DNA of 64,000 bases. It comes from DATHZQ01 sp963823505 (GTDB lineage: Bacteria > Actinomycetota > Acidimicrobiia > Spongiisociales > UBA5794). A program made the translations under genes and the position numbers. Shown here one piece after another: positions 52,566-60,443 of the stretch. Numbering within the stretch: position 1 is the first letter of the stretch; every line of letters starts with the position of its first letter. The notes beneath the pieces were generated by a model. That model was given only the letters and a program-made list of their open reading frames with translations. It was not told the DNA's origin and searched no databases. The stretch lies in contig CAWGLY010000005.1 of assembly GCA_963823505.1 (NCBI GenBank), forward strand, positions 1,178,001 to 1,242,000, written 5' to 3'.

Positions 52566-53993
52566 ATGCCGGATGCAGCGGCTCGACCCGCCACGCTTGG
52601 GGACCTGCGCGCTTCGGGCTGGCGCGACCGGACGGTGAAACAGGAGCTGCGCCACAACGCCATCGAACGGCTGCGGGCCGGGCAGGACCTCTTTCCCGGG
52701 ATCCTCGGGTTTGAAGACACCGTGCTCCCTGCGCTGGAGCGGGCGCTCCTGGCCGGCCACGACATCGTGTTGCTCGGCGAGCGCGGTCAGGCCAAGACAC
52801 GACTGATCCGGGGCCTCGTAGCTCTCCTCGACGCCGAGATCCCGTGCATCGCCGGCGGCGAGGTCAACGACTCGCCCTTTGCCCCCGTGAGTGCCTTCGC
52901 CATCGGACAGATCGCCGAGCTCGGCGACGCAGCACCCATCGTGTGGCTGCCCAGGGAGCGTCGCTACGGGGAGAAGCTGGCGACGCCGGACACATCAGTC
53001 GCCGACCTGATTGGTGACGTCGATCCCATCCGGGTGGCCGAGGGCCGCTACCTGTCGGACGAGTTTGTCATCCACTACGGGCTGGTGCCCCGCACCAACC
53101 GCGGCATCTTCTCGATCAACGAGCTTCCCGATCTCCCGGCTCGAATCCAGGTGGCCCTGTTCAACGTGCTGGAGGAGCGCGACGTCCAGATCCGGGGCTT
53201 CCAGGTGCGCATGCCCGTCGACCTGATGCTCGTGGCAACGGCGAACCCAGAGGACTACACCAACCGCGGCCGCATCATCACTCCGCTCAAGGACCGTTTT
53301 GGCAGCGAGATCCGCACCCACTACCCGGTGGACCCCGCGCACGAGATCGACATCATGGACCAGGAATTCACCGTCGCATCGGATGACATCCCGGTCGTCG
53401 TCCCTGAGTTCATGAAGGAGATCCTCGCCGAGTTCTCCCGGCTCGCCAGGCGGTCCCCCCACATCAACCAGCGGGCAGGAGTGTCGGTGCGGCTGTCGAT
53501 CGCCAACCTCGAGACCGTCGCAGCCTCGGCGGTGCGGCGAGCGATCCGCCGTGGCGAGGATGAGGCGGTGCCCCGGATCGCCGACTTACCCACCACGTTG
53601 CAGAGCTCAGGAGGACGCATCGAGTTCGAGACCTTCGAAGAGGACCGCAAAGACGACATCCTCACCCAGATCATGGGTCATGCCGTGCTCGAGGTGTTCA
53701 TGGAGCGGCTGAGGGGCCACGACCTCGGCTGGCTGACAGAGCCATTCGACCACGACGGATTTGTCATCGAGGCCGGCGACCTCACTCCGGCCGCCGACAT
53801 CGTTGGGCCGTTCGCAGAAGCACCTGGCCTGGGAGCCCTGCTGCAACGACTCGGCATCGAGCGGGCAAGCCTCGGGCTCTCCGCCGCGGCGGTGGAGCTC
53901 GCTCTCGAAGGTCTCCATCTGTCTCGACGCCTGAACAAGAGCCGGCTCGGCAGGGGCGGCGGTCGCTACTCGGCGAACCTCAGCTCCCTATGA
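52566..53993 (+). CDS. MoxR/magnesium-chelatase-type AAA+ ATPase
   Basis: 475 aa. Walker A GERGQAKTRL, the sensor/Walker B region RGIFSINELPDLPARIQVALFNVLEERDVQIRG and sensor 1 LMLVATANPEDYTNRGRI are seen. These are features of the MoxR/BchI clade, and the extra C-terminal region is long. It overlaps the VWA gene by 4 nt (ATGA). Such ATPase-VWA pairs act as chaperones for metal insertion or complex maturation; no chlorophyll genes are present, so Mg-chelatase proper is unlikely. Confidence 0.88.
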   Translation: MPDAAARPATLGDLRASGWRDRTVKQELRHNAIERLRAGQDLFPGILGFEDTVLPALERALLAGHDIVLLGERGQAKTRLIRGLVALLDAEIPCIAGGEVNDSPFAPVSAFAIGQIAELGDAAPIVWLPRERRYGEKLATPDTSVADLIGDVDPIRVAEGRYLSDEFVIHYGLVPRTNRGIFSINELPDLPARIQVALFNVLEERDVQIRGFQVRMPVDLMLVATANPEDYTNRGRIITPLKDRFGSEIRTHYPVDPAHEIDIMDQEFTVASDDIPVVVPEFMKEILAEFSRLARRSPHINQRAGVSVRLSIANLETVAASAVRRAIRRGEDEAVPRIADLPTTLQSSGGRIEFETFEEDRKDDILTQIMGHAVLEVFMERLRGHDLGWLTEPFDHDGFVIEAGDLTPAADIVGPFAEAPGLGALLQRLGIERASLGLSAAAVELALEGLHLSRRLNKSRLGRGGGRYSANLSSL

Positions 53994-55933
53994 CGGCCCA
54001 TCGCTACTCCCGGTGGGACGGGAGCCAAGATCCGCTCGCCGATCTGGCGTCTGCGGATCAGCTCGCCGACGCGTTTGCCGATCGAGTGCTCCACGGGATG
54101 AGCGCCGAACGGGCCATGCGGCGAATGCTCGAAGACGGACTCCCCGGGCGCTTCGGCGGTTTGCAGAACATGCGCAACCGGCTGCGGGACCTCCAGGAGC
54201 AGCGGCGCAGCCAAAGCAAGCTCGGCAGCGCCCTCGATGAGCTGGCCGGCGACCTCGCCGATATCGTGGCCATGGAACAGTCGGCTCTCTCCGAGTCGAA
54301 GGACGACGATGCCCGCTTCCAGGAGGCGGTCCTGGCCAACCTGCCCCACGATCCGGCGGGTCAGATCCGGGCGTTGCAGGACTACCAATTCCGATCCGAC
54401 GAGGCGGCTGCCGCTTTCGCGGCGATGCTCGAGGGACTCCGCCACCAGTTGCTGGACGCCTATCTGGGCCAGATTGCAGAGGGTATGCAGAGTCTGTCGG
54501 AAGACGACATGGCTGCGCTGCGCAACATGCTCGCCGACCTCAACCGCATGCTGGAACAACAGCAGGCGGGCACGGGACCTTCTGACGAGGAATTCGCATC
54601 GTTCATGGATGAGCACGGGCGCTTCTTCCCCGAGAATCCCAAGGACCTCGACGAGCTGCTGGAGGCCATCGCGCGGCGGGCGGCGGCGATGAGCCGGTTC
54701 ATGGCATCGTTGAGCCCGGAACAGCAGACGCAGCTCCGGGATCTCGCCAACGACCTGATGGGAGACATGGATCTGTCCTTCGAGGTCAGCAGGCTCAACG
54801 CCAACCTGCGCGGGATGCTGCCCGGTATGGGATGGGATCAGAACGTCCAGTTCGACGGTGACCAGTCGATGGGCATGGGCGAAGCCCTCTCTGAGATCGA
54901 GGCCCTGTCGGAGTTCGAGCAGCTCGAAGCCTGCATGCGCCAGGACTACCCGGGTGCCTCCCTCGACGACATCGACACCGAGGAGGTCGCTCGTCTGCTC
55001 GGCGACGATGCGGCTCGAGACGTCGAAGCCCTCAAGGAGATCGAACGCATGCTCCAAGAGTCGGGCATGATCTCCAAGGAGCGTGGGCAAACCCAGATCA
55101 CCCCCCGCGGCATCCGCAAGCTGGGCGAGCGAGCCCTGGCCACCGTCTTCGAACGGCTGGATCTCGACCGGGCCGGCAGTCACGAAGTCCACCAGGTGGG
55201 CGGCTTCGGGGAGCCGACAGGGCAAACGAGAGAGTGGCGCTTCGGCGATCCCTTCCGGATCGACCTCAGGGCGACCATCAGCAATGCGGTGCTCCGGGAC
55301 GGACCGAGTGACGGGCGGGTGCGGCTCGTCCCCGACGACTTCATGCTCGCCGAAGCCGAAACCCGCACATCGACGGCGACGGTGCTGCTGCTCGACATGA
55401 GCCGGTCGATGCCGATGCGGGGCCACTGGGAGCACGCCCGCCGGATGACCTTTGCGCTGCATACGCTCATCCAGAGCCAGTACCCGGAAGACCGACTCCA
55501 CATCGTCGGCTTCTCCGACTACGCCAGGGTGTTGCGTCCTACCGACCTGGCAGCCGTCGAGTGGGAGCCGGTATACGGCACCAACTACGAGCACGCGTTC
55601 CTGCTCGCAGGGCGATTGCTCTCGAAGGAGTCTTCCGGCGCACGCCAGGTGATTCTCGTCACCGACGGCGAGCCGACTGCTCACCTCGTCGGCGACCAGG
55701 TGTTCTTCAACTGGCCACCCGTGCCCGAAACGCTGCACCGCAGCTTGCGGGAGGCACAACGCCTGGCCAGAGGCGGGGTCACCATGAACATCTTCATGCT
55801 GGAAGACGAACCGAGGTTGGCGCATTTCATCGATCGCCTCGCCAAGCTCGTCCAGGGCCGTGTCTTCTCCGTCCCCGACAGCGACCTCGGCGGCTTCGTC
55901 GTGAGCGACTACGTGCGCAGCAGGGGCGGCTGA
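53990..55933 (+). CDS. VWA domain protein, partner of MoxR-type ATPase
   Basis: 647 aa. A long helical N-terminal region is rich in coiled-coil-like, methionine-containing segments. A C-terminal von Willebrand A domain follows with a metal-ion-dependent adhesion site DMSRSMPMRG and a later TDGEPTAHL. No signal peptide, so it is cytoplasmic. Translational overlap with the ATPase upstream indicates a stable two-protein complex. Confidence 0.87.
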   Translation: MTAHRYSRWDGSQDPLADLASADQLADAFADRVLHGMSAERAMRRMLEDGLPGRFGGLQNMRNRLRDLQEQRRSQSKLGSALDELAGDLADIVAMEQSALSESKDDDARFQEAVLANLPHDPAGQIRALQDYQFRSDEAAAAFAAMLEGLRHQLLDAYLGQIAEGMQSLSEDDMAALRNMLADLNRMLEQQQAGTGPSDEEFASFMDEHGRFFPENPKDLDELLEAIARRAAAMSRFMASLSPEQQTQLRDLANDLMGDMDLSFEVSRLNANLRGMLPGMGWDQNVQFDGDQSMGMGEALSEIEALSEFEQLEACMRQDYPGASLDDIDTEEVARLLGDDAARDVEALKEIERMLQESGMISKERGQTQITPRGIRKLGERALATVFERLDLDRAGSHEVHQVGGFGEPTGQTREWRFGDPFRIDLRATISNAVLRDGPSDGRVRLVPDDFMLAEAETRTSTATVLLLDMSRSMPMRGHWEHARRMTFALHTLIQSQYPEDRLHIVGFSDYARVLRPTDLAAVEWEPVYGTNYEHAFLLAGRLLSKESSGARQVILVTDGEPTAHLVGDQVFFNWPPVPETLHRSLREAQRLARGGVTMNIFMLEDEPRLAHFIDRLAKLVQGRVFSVPDSDLGGFVVSDYVRSRGG

Positions 55934-55993
55934 ACTTCACATATCAGGATCGGAGCTGAGCGCTCTCTCCATTGCGCCGCACCGCACCGATTG

Positions 55994-56197
55994 GTGGCAC
56001 TGTTCTGGATAGAGGGTCCCCACGAGCTCGTCGAGTTCCAGGTCGAGACGCCACAGGGCAGGACGAGCGCGTGGCTCAGCATCCCGGTCGTCGCCCCGGT
56101 GCTGTGGGAGAGTCGAGGTGGCCAACAAAGAGCCGGAGCCGCTCGTCGGTCTGTGGGTGGCGGTCTTCAAGCAGGAGATCTAGAGCCGCCCCTGTAG
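55994..56197 (+). CDS. Small uncharacterised ORF, possibly frameshifted
   Basis: The GTG-started frame gives ALFWIEGPHELVEFQVETP and AWLSIPVVAPVLWES, which look protein-like, then turns into Arg/Gly-rich sequence. A different frame downstream (56118-56183) gives EVANKEPEPLVGLWVAVFK and a stop. A 1-nt indel near 56115 would join them into a gene of about 65 codons. No family recognised; low certainty. Confidence 0.3.
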   Translation: MALFWIEGPHELVEFQVETPQGRTSAWLSIPVVAPVLWESRGGQQRAGAARRSVGGGLQAGDLEPPL

Positions 56198-56200
56198 GGT
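56195..56200 (+). promoter_or_regulatory. -10 box, probable leaderless start of methyltransferase
   Basis: TAGGGT lies 6 nt before the ATG at 56207. Confidence 0.4.
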
Positions 56201-56206
56201 TCGGTC

Positions 56207-56974
56207 ATGGGCGATCTCCCCGACTACGTGCAGCTCAACCGGGACCACTGGAACAAGCACGCCGCCGGCTGGGTCGAGATGGGCGAACGGGCTTGGGTGT
56301 CCGAGCCGTCGTGGGGCATCTGGTCCATCCCGGAGAGCGAGCTCCGGCTGTTGCCGGATGACATGACCGGCATGCGGACGATCGAACTTGGTTGCGGCAC
56401 CGGATACGTCTCGGCGTGGATGATCCGGCGCGGCGCCGAGGCGGTCGGGATCGATGTGTCGGAGGAGCAGCTTGCGACGGCGCGCCGTCTCGCCGACGAA
56501 CACGGAGTGGACGTCACTCTCATCGAAGGCAACGCCGAGTCCCTCCCCTACCCGGACGAGTCGTTCGACCTCGCCGTGTCGGAGTACGGCGCCGCCATCT
56601 GGGCCGATCCGTACGTTTGGATCCCCGAAGCGTGGCGGGTGCTGAAACCCGGAGGCGAACTGGTCCTCCTCGGCAACCATCCCCTGGTCATGCTCACGCA
56701 GCCGCTCGATGAAGACGTCCCGGCGATGCGCACGCTCCTCCACCCCTACTTCGGCATGCATCGATTCGACTGGGACGACGGCGAGGACCAAGGCGTCGAT
56801 TTCAATCTCACGATCTCGGCCTGGCACAAGCTGTTCGCCGACGTCGGGTTCGAGTTCCTCGAATACCACGAGCTGCAATCACCCCAACGCGGCGAGGAAG
56901 TGCGGTTCTACGCCACGGCAGATTGGGCGCACGACTATCCGACCGAACAGGTCTGGAAGGTCCGCAAGCGCTAG
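56207..56974 (+). CDS. Class I SAM-dependent methyltransferase
   Basis: 255 aa. Motif I TIELGCGTGYVSAWM, VGIDVSEEQLATARRLA and LPYPDESFDLAVSEYGAA, then WRVLKPGGELVLLGNHPL, form a complete Methyltransf_11 core. The N-terminal YVQLNRDHWNKHAAGW is typical of UbiE-like small-molecule methyltransferases. Substrate unknown. Confidence 0.87.
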   Translation: MGDLPDYVQLNRDHWNKHAAGWVEMGERAWVSEPSWGIWSIPESELRLLPDDMTGMRTIELGCGTGYVSAWMIRRGAEAVGIDVSEEQLATARRLADEHGVDVTLIEGNAESLPYPDESFDLAVSEYGAAIWADPYVWIPEAWRVLKPGGELVLLGNHPLVMLTQPLDEDVPAMRTLLHPYFGMHRFDWDDGEDQGVDFNLTISAWHKLFADVGFEFLEYHELQSPQRGEEVRFYATADWAHDYPTEQVWKVRKR

Positions 56975-57046
56975 GAAGATCGGGGTCGCGGCGTATCCCC
57001 ACTCACAGAGCACCATCACAGGGGCTGCGACTCCCCCGCACAGATC

Positions 57047-57052
57047 TACGAT
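57047..57052 (+). promoter_or_regulatory. -10 box, probable leaderless start of acyl-CoA dehydrogenase
   Basis: TACGAT lies 6 nt before the ATG at 57059. Confidence 0.5.
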
Positions 57053-57058
57053 TGGCCG

Positions 57059-58204
57059 ATGGAGTTCACCACTGAGCATCGCCAGTTCCGCAAGCTCGTC
57101 CGGAGCTTCGTCGACAACGAGATCAACCCTCACGTCGACGAGTGGGAGGCCGAGGGGATGATGCCGCTCCACCACATCTTCTCCCACATGGCGGAACTGG
57201 GTTTGATGGGCCTCGAATACGACCCGGCGTACGGAGGTCAGGGCGCAGAGCACCTGTACTCGGTCATCGCCGCCGAGGAGTTCGGAAGGGCGGCCCACGG
57301 CGCCATCGGCATGGCCGCAGGAGTGCAGGTGGGTATGGCCACGCCTTCCCTCCACGATTTCGGCTCTGAGGAGCTCAAGCAGAAGTACCTCGCCCCCGCG
57401 ATGCGCGGAGAGATGGTGTGCTCCATCGCAGTCACGGAGCCGGATGCCGGCTCCGACGTTGCCGCTATCCGCACCAAAGCGGTGCGGGACGGCGACGAGT
57501 ACGTCATCAACGGCTCGAAGATGTACATCACGAATGCTCTCCAAGCCGACTGGATCTGCCTGCTGGCGCGGACGTCTGACGAGGGTGGCTATGCCGGGAT
57601 GAGCCAGATCGTCGTGCCCACCGACTCGCCAGGTTTCGAGATCTCCAAGAAGCTCGACAAGCTGGGGATGCGCGCATCGGACACCGGGCTGCTGTCGTTC
57701 ACCGACATGCGCGTGCCGGTCGAGAACGTGATCGGCGTCGAGGGGATGGGGTTCCAGCAGCAGATGGCGCAGTTCGTCATCGAGCGGATGTGGGCCGCCT
57801 ACGGGTCGGTGGGTGCGTGCGAGCTGGCCCTGGAGAAGACCCGTGATTACCTGAAGCAGCGGGTGGTGTTCGGCAAGCCGCTGCTGAAGAACCAGTATCT
57901 GCAGTACCGGCTGGCCGAACTGGCGGCCGACGTGGACATGCTGAAGCACTACAACTACGCAACGGCCGAGGCCCACATGCGCGGGGAGAATCCGACCCGG
58001 TTCGCCACGATCGCCAAACTCAAGTCGGGCCGGCTGGTGCGGGAAGTTGCCGACTGGTGCCTGCAGTTCCACGGCGGTATCGGCTACATGGAGGAGACGT
58101 GGACCGCCCGCTTCCTCCGGGACAACCGTCTCAACGGTATCGGTGGGGGATCTGACGAGACCATGCTCCAGGTGCTCGCCCGCCTCGACGGGTATTGGAT
58201 CTAG
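57059..58204 (+). CDS. Acyl-CoA dehydrogenase
   Basis: 381 aa FAD enzyme. The AVTEPDAGSDVAAI and KMYITNALQADWI motifs of the middle domain and FHGGIGYMEE near the C-terminus are present. The catalytic base is E367 in GGSDETMLQ. It oxidises acyl-CoA to enoyl-CoA. Chain-length preference cannot be told. It stands alone, followed by the toxin-antitoxin operator. Confidence 0.93.
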   Translation: MEFTTEHRQFRKLVRSFVDNEINPHVDEWEAEGMMPLHHIFSHMAELGLMGLEYDPAYGGQGAEHLYSVIAAEEFGRAAHGAIGMAAGVQVGMATPSLHDFGSEELKQKYLAPAMRGEMVCSIAVTEPDAGSDVAAIRTKAVRDGDEYVINGSKMYITNALQADWICLLARTSDEGGYAGMSQIVVPTDSPGFEISKKLDKLGMRASDTGLLSFTDMRVPVENVIGVEGMGFQQQMAQFVIERMWAAYGSVGACELALEKTRDYLKQRVVFGKPLLKNQYLQYRLAELAADVDMLKHYNYATAEAHMRGENPTRFATIAKLKSGRLVREVADWCLQFHGGIGYMEETWTARFLRDNRLNGIGGGSDETMLQVLARLDGYWI

Positions 58205-58223
58205 CCTGCGGCCCCCCGAACCC

Positions 58224-58250
58224 ATAGCAATATGGATACAATATTGCTAT
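58224..58250 (+). promoter_or_regulatory. Palindromic operator overlapping the toxin-antitoxin promoter and start
   Basis: Perfect 10-bp arms ATAGCAATAT (58224-58233) and ATATTGCTAT (58241-58250) flank a 7-bp centre. The -10 box TACAAT (58237-58242) lies inside, 6 nt before the ATG at 58249. The right arm runs into the start codon. This is a natural site for autorepression by the ribbon-helix-helix antitoxin. Confidence 0.75.
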
Positions 58251-58524
58251 GTCTGGACGGATGAAGCCGACACTCGTGCAACTCCCCGACGACCTGCTGC
58301 AGCGCCTCGACCATCGGGCACGGCGAGACGCCGTTTCGCGCTCGGAAGTGATCCGACAAGCGGTCCGTTCGTTTCTCGAGCCCGAGGAGAGCGCCGCGAT
58401 CGCTCGTGCGTACCGGGAGGCCTACGAACGCTTCCCCCTCGACACGACCGACGACTGGGGTGATCTCGAGTCATTCCACAACGAGGTGACCCGCACCCGA
58501 TCCGCCGCATCCGATCATTGGTGA
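58249..58524 (+). CDS. Ribbon-helix-helix (CopG/Arc) antitoxin
   Basis: 91 aa. The N-terminal strand KPTLVQLPDDLLQRLDHRA and helix RSEVIRQAVRSFLEP form a ribbon-helix-helix DNA-binding domain. The acidic C-terminus (DTTDDWGDLESF) should wrap the toxin. It overlaps the toxin start (GTGA) and has a palindromic operator at its 5' end, so it should autoregulate the pair. Confidence 0.88.
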   Translation: MSGRMKPTLVQLPDDLLQRLDHRARRDAVSRSEVIRQAVRSFLEPEESAAIARAYREAYERFPLDTTDDWGDLESFHNEVTRTRSAASDHW

Positions 58525-58847
58525 CCGCCGTCCCCAACGTGCAATGGGGAGATGTCTGGTGGGTGGAGACTCCCCAGATGACCCGCCGCCCTGCCGTCGT
58601 CGTCACCAGGCCGGAAGCGATTGGTGTTCTCCCGCGCTTGGTGGTGATCCCGGCGACCCGAACAGTGCGCGGCCTCCCCACCGAAGTGCATTTGGAGCGC
58701 AGCGACGGCATGCCCGGCGCCTGCGTGTTGAATCCTGATACTCCCGAATCAGTGCCGCGATCGATGCTCGTTGAGCACATCACGACGCTCTCCGCTGCCC
58801 GAATGCTCGAAGTGTGCGGGGCGTTGGCGTCCGCTTTCAACTGCTGA
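58521..58847 (+). CDS. MazF/PemK-family endoribonuclease toxin
   Basis: 108 aa from the GTG that overlaps the antitoxin stop. VQWGDVWWVETPQMTRRPAVVVTR (in pieces WGDVWWVE and RRPAVVVT), VIPATRTVRGLPTEVHL and ACVLNPDTPESVPRSML are the PemK/MazF fold signatures, including the arginine-threonine catalytic region. MazF toxins cut single-stranded RNA. An in-frame TTG at 58518 is a less likely start. Confidence 0.9.
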   Translation: MTAVPNVQWGDVWWVETPQMTRRPAVVVTRPEAIGVLPRLVVIPATRTVRGLPTEVHLERSDGMPGACVLNPDTPESVPRSMLVEHITTLSAARMLEVCGALASAFNC

Positions 58848-58876
58848 CGCGCCACCATCCTTGTCGCCGACCTTGG

Positions 58877-60322
58877 CTACGTGGCTTGCTTCTCCAGGAA
58901 CTCGTAGAGCTCGGTGAGGTCGACCCCGGGGATCGTCTCCACCGGCATGGCGGCGAGCACGTGGCTGTTGGGCCGCACCGACGGCCAGGCCCAGCCCTCC
59001 CATCGTGAAGCGAGCGCACCGGCAGGACGGCGGCAGCACGACGGGTCCGGGCATCGCGATACCGAATGGCGATCGGTTTGCCGTCCGCGGAAGAACTGCG
59101 CCTCCTTGAAGGCCGCCCCAACGGTGATGGCGCTGACCGGCTCCTGGGTGGCCTCGACGTGGGTGCAACACCAGAACGTCCCGTCCGACGTGTCGGTGTA
59201 CTGGTAGTGCATCGAGAACTTGTCCTCGGAGTGGAACGCCTGCCTCGTGCCCCACTCCCGGCACAGCCGCTGCCCCTCGATCGCCCCGACGGAGTTGCGT
59301 GGGAACGGAACGTCGTTGTTCTCGTAGGCCTTCCAGATGATGCCCTGCTCGTCCGAGCGAACGAAGTGAACCGGCAGACCGAGGTGCTCCGTGACCAGGT
59401 TGGTGAAGCGGTGAGCCGCCATCTCGTACGAGACGTAGAAGCCATCGCGCAGATCCTCGATCGAAAGATCACGCTCCTTCTTTGCCTCAACGAGCTCAGG
59501 CACCATCGCCACCTCAGGCATGAGGACCGCACCGGCGAAGTAGTTCACCTCGACCCGCTGCCGCAGGAACTCCGAAAAATCCCGAGGCTCGGGATGGTCG
59601 AGGGCGAAATGGCCGATCGTCTGCATCACCACCGAGCGGGCGCCGCGCACCGTCATCGAGTCGCGCTGGGGGATGTAGATCCGGCGGTTCCGCAGGTCGG
59701 TCACCGAGCGAACAGATGACGGCACCCGCTGCGACCGCCGCACGGCGAAGTCGAAGCGCGCCGCCACCTCCCGGATATCACCCTCCGTGAGGGCGCCACG
59801 ACCCGAATACCCGACCGAATCAACCAGATCTCGTGCCACCTGCTCGATCTCGGCGAAGTAGTTTCCCCGGCTCCGCATCTCCGCTCGCAGCTCGGAGTTG
59901 GCGATCCTGGCCTCCTCCCGCGTCACCATCGTCGGCCTGGCGCGACTCTCCAACTCCCGGAACAACCTCACGAGATGCTCGAGCACCACGTCAGGGATCT
60001 TCGCCGAAGGACGTAGCAGCGGGAGCCCGAGGTCCTCATACAGCGGATCTTCCTGGGCGCGCTGGAGTGCGATCTCCAGCTCTGCTCGGCGTGTAGGAGG
60101 TTCGGGCGCCAACAGCTCGGATACGGGCACATCGAGGGCACCAGCGAGGTCGTTGATCAGCCCGATGCGCGGCTCCCGCTTGCCGTTCTCCAGCATCGAG
60201 AGATAGGGCGCTGCCTTACCGACGAGGCTGCCGAGGTCATCCAGCGTCAGACCCCGCTGGCGTCGCAAGTACCGGATTCGGTGACCCAGAACCAGCGAGT
60301 CAACCCGTTGTGGTGTGCTCAT
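58877..60322 (-). CDS. ramB: RamB/ScfR-type XRE transcriptional regulator
   Basis: 481 aa, near RamB length (474 in Corynebacterium). An N-terminal XRE helix-turn-helix (GHRIRYLRRQRGLTLDDLG, SLVGKAAPYLSMLENGKREP) is followed by an ImmA/IrrE-like region (MQTIGHFALDHPE, EVNYFAGAVLMPE). A C-terminal cysteine-rich short-chain fatty acyl regulator domain (FWCCTHVEA, RCPDPSCCRRP) ends it. RamB controls acetate and glyoxylate genes; here it is divergent from malate synthase and isocitrate lyase. The ATG at 60322 precedes the conserved domain; the longer frame is shadow. Confidence 0.9.
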   Translation of the reverse strand: MSTPQRVDSLVLGHRIRYLRRQRGLTLDDLGSLVGKAAPYLSMLENGKREPRIGLINDLAGALDVPVSELLAPEPPTRRAELEIALQRAQEDPLYEDLGLPLLRPSAKIPDVVLEHLVRLFRELESRARPTMVTREEARIANSELRAEMRSRGNYFAEIEQVARDLVDSVGYSGRGALTEGDIREVAARFDFAVRRSQRVPSSVRSVTDLRNRRIYIPQRDSMTVRGARSVVMQTIGHFALDHPEPRDFSEFLRQRVEVNYFAGAVLMPEVAMVPELVEAKKERDLSIEDLRDGFYVSYEMAAHRFTNLVTEHLGLPVHFVRSDEQGIIWKAYENNDVPFPRNSVGAIEGQRLCREWGTRQAFHSEDKFSMHYQYTDTSDGTFWCCTHVEATQEPVSAITVGAAFKEAQFFRGRQTDRHSVSRCPDPSCCRRPAGALASRWEGWAWPSVRPNSHVLAAMPVETIPGVDLTELYEFLEKQAT

Positions 60323-60352
60323 CGAAAGATCGGCCCTCTTGCATGATTGTGT

Positions 60353-60365
60353 GAAGTATTGCAGA
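60353..60365. promoter_or_regulatory. Shared 13-mer GAAGTATTGCAGA, possible RamB site
   Basis: Lies between ramB and aceB. The TTGCA core resembles reported RamB boxes (TTTGCAA type). The same 13-mer is at 14911-14923. It may alternatively be a -10 region for ramB on the minus strand. Confidence 0.4.
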
Positions 60366-60377
60366 TCTTTGGAGGCG

Positions 60378-60392
60378 CAGGAATTGCAGGAA
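60378..60392. promoter_or_regulatory. Second TTGCA box in the ramB-aceB region
   Basis: AGGAATTGCAGGAA repeats the ATTGCAG core of the box at 60353-60365, about 24 bp (just over two helical turns) away, so a regulator could bind both on one face. Confidence 0.35.
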
Positions 60393-60443
60393 TCCACAAC
60401 CTTCACGATCCTTGGAAACACCCTATCAACACGGAGCGTCACC

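Noticed and set aside
53966..55825. 619-codon minus-strand open frame opposite the VWA gene
   Set aside because: Antisense shadow. No domain, start signal or neighbour coupling; the plus strand has the MIDAS motif and ATGA coupling.
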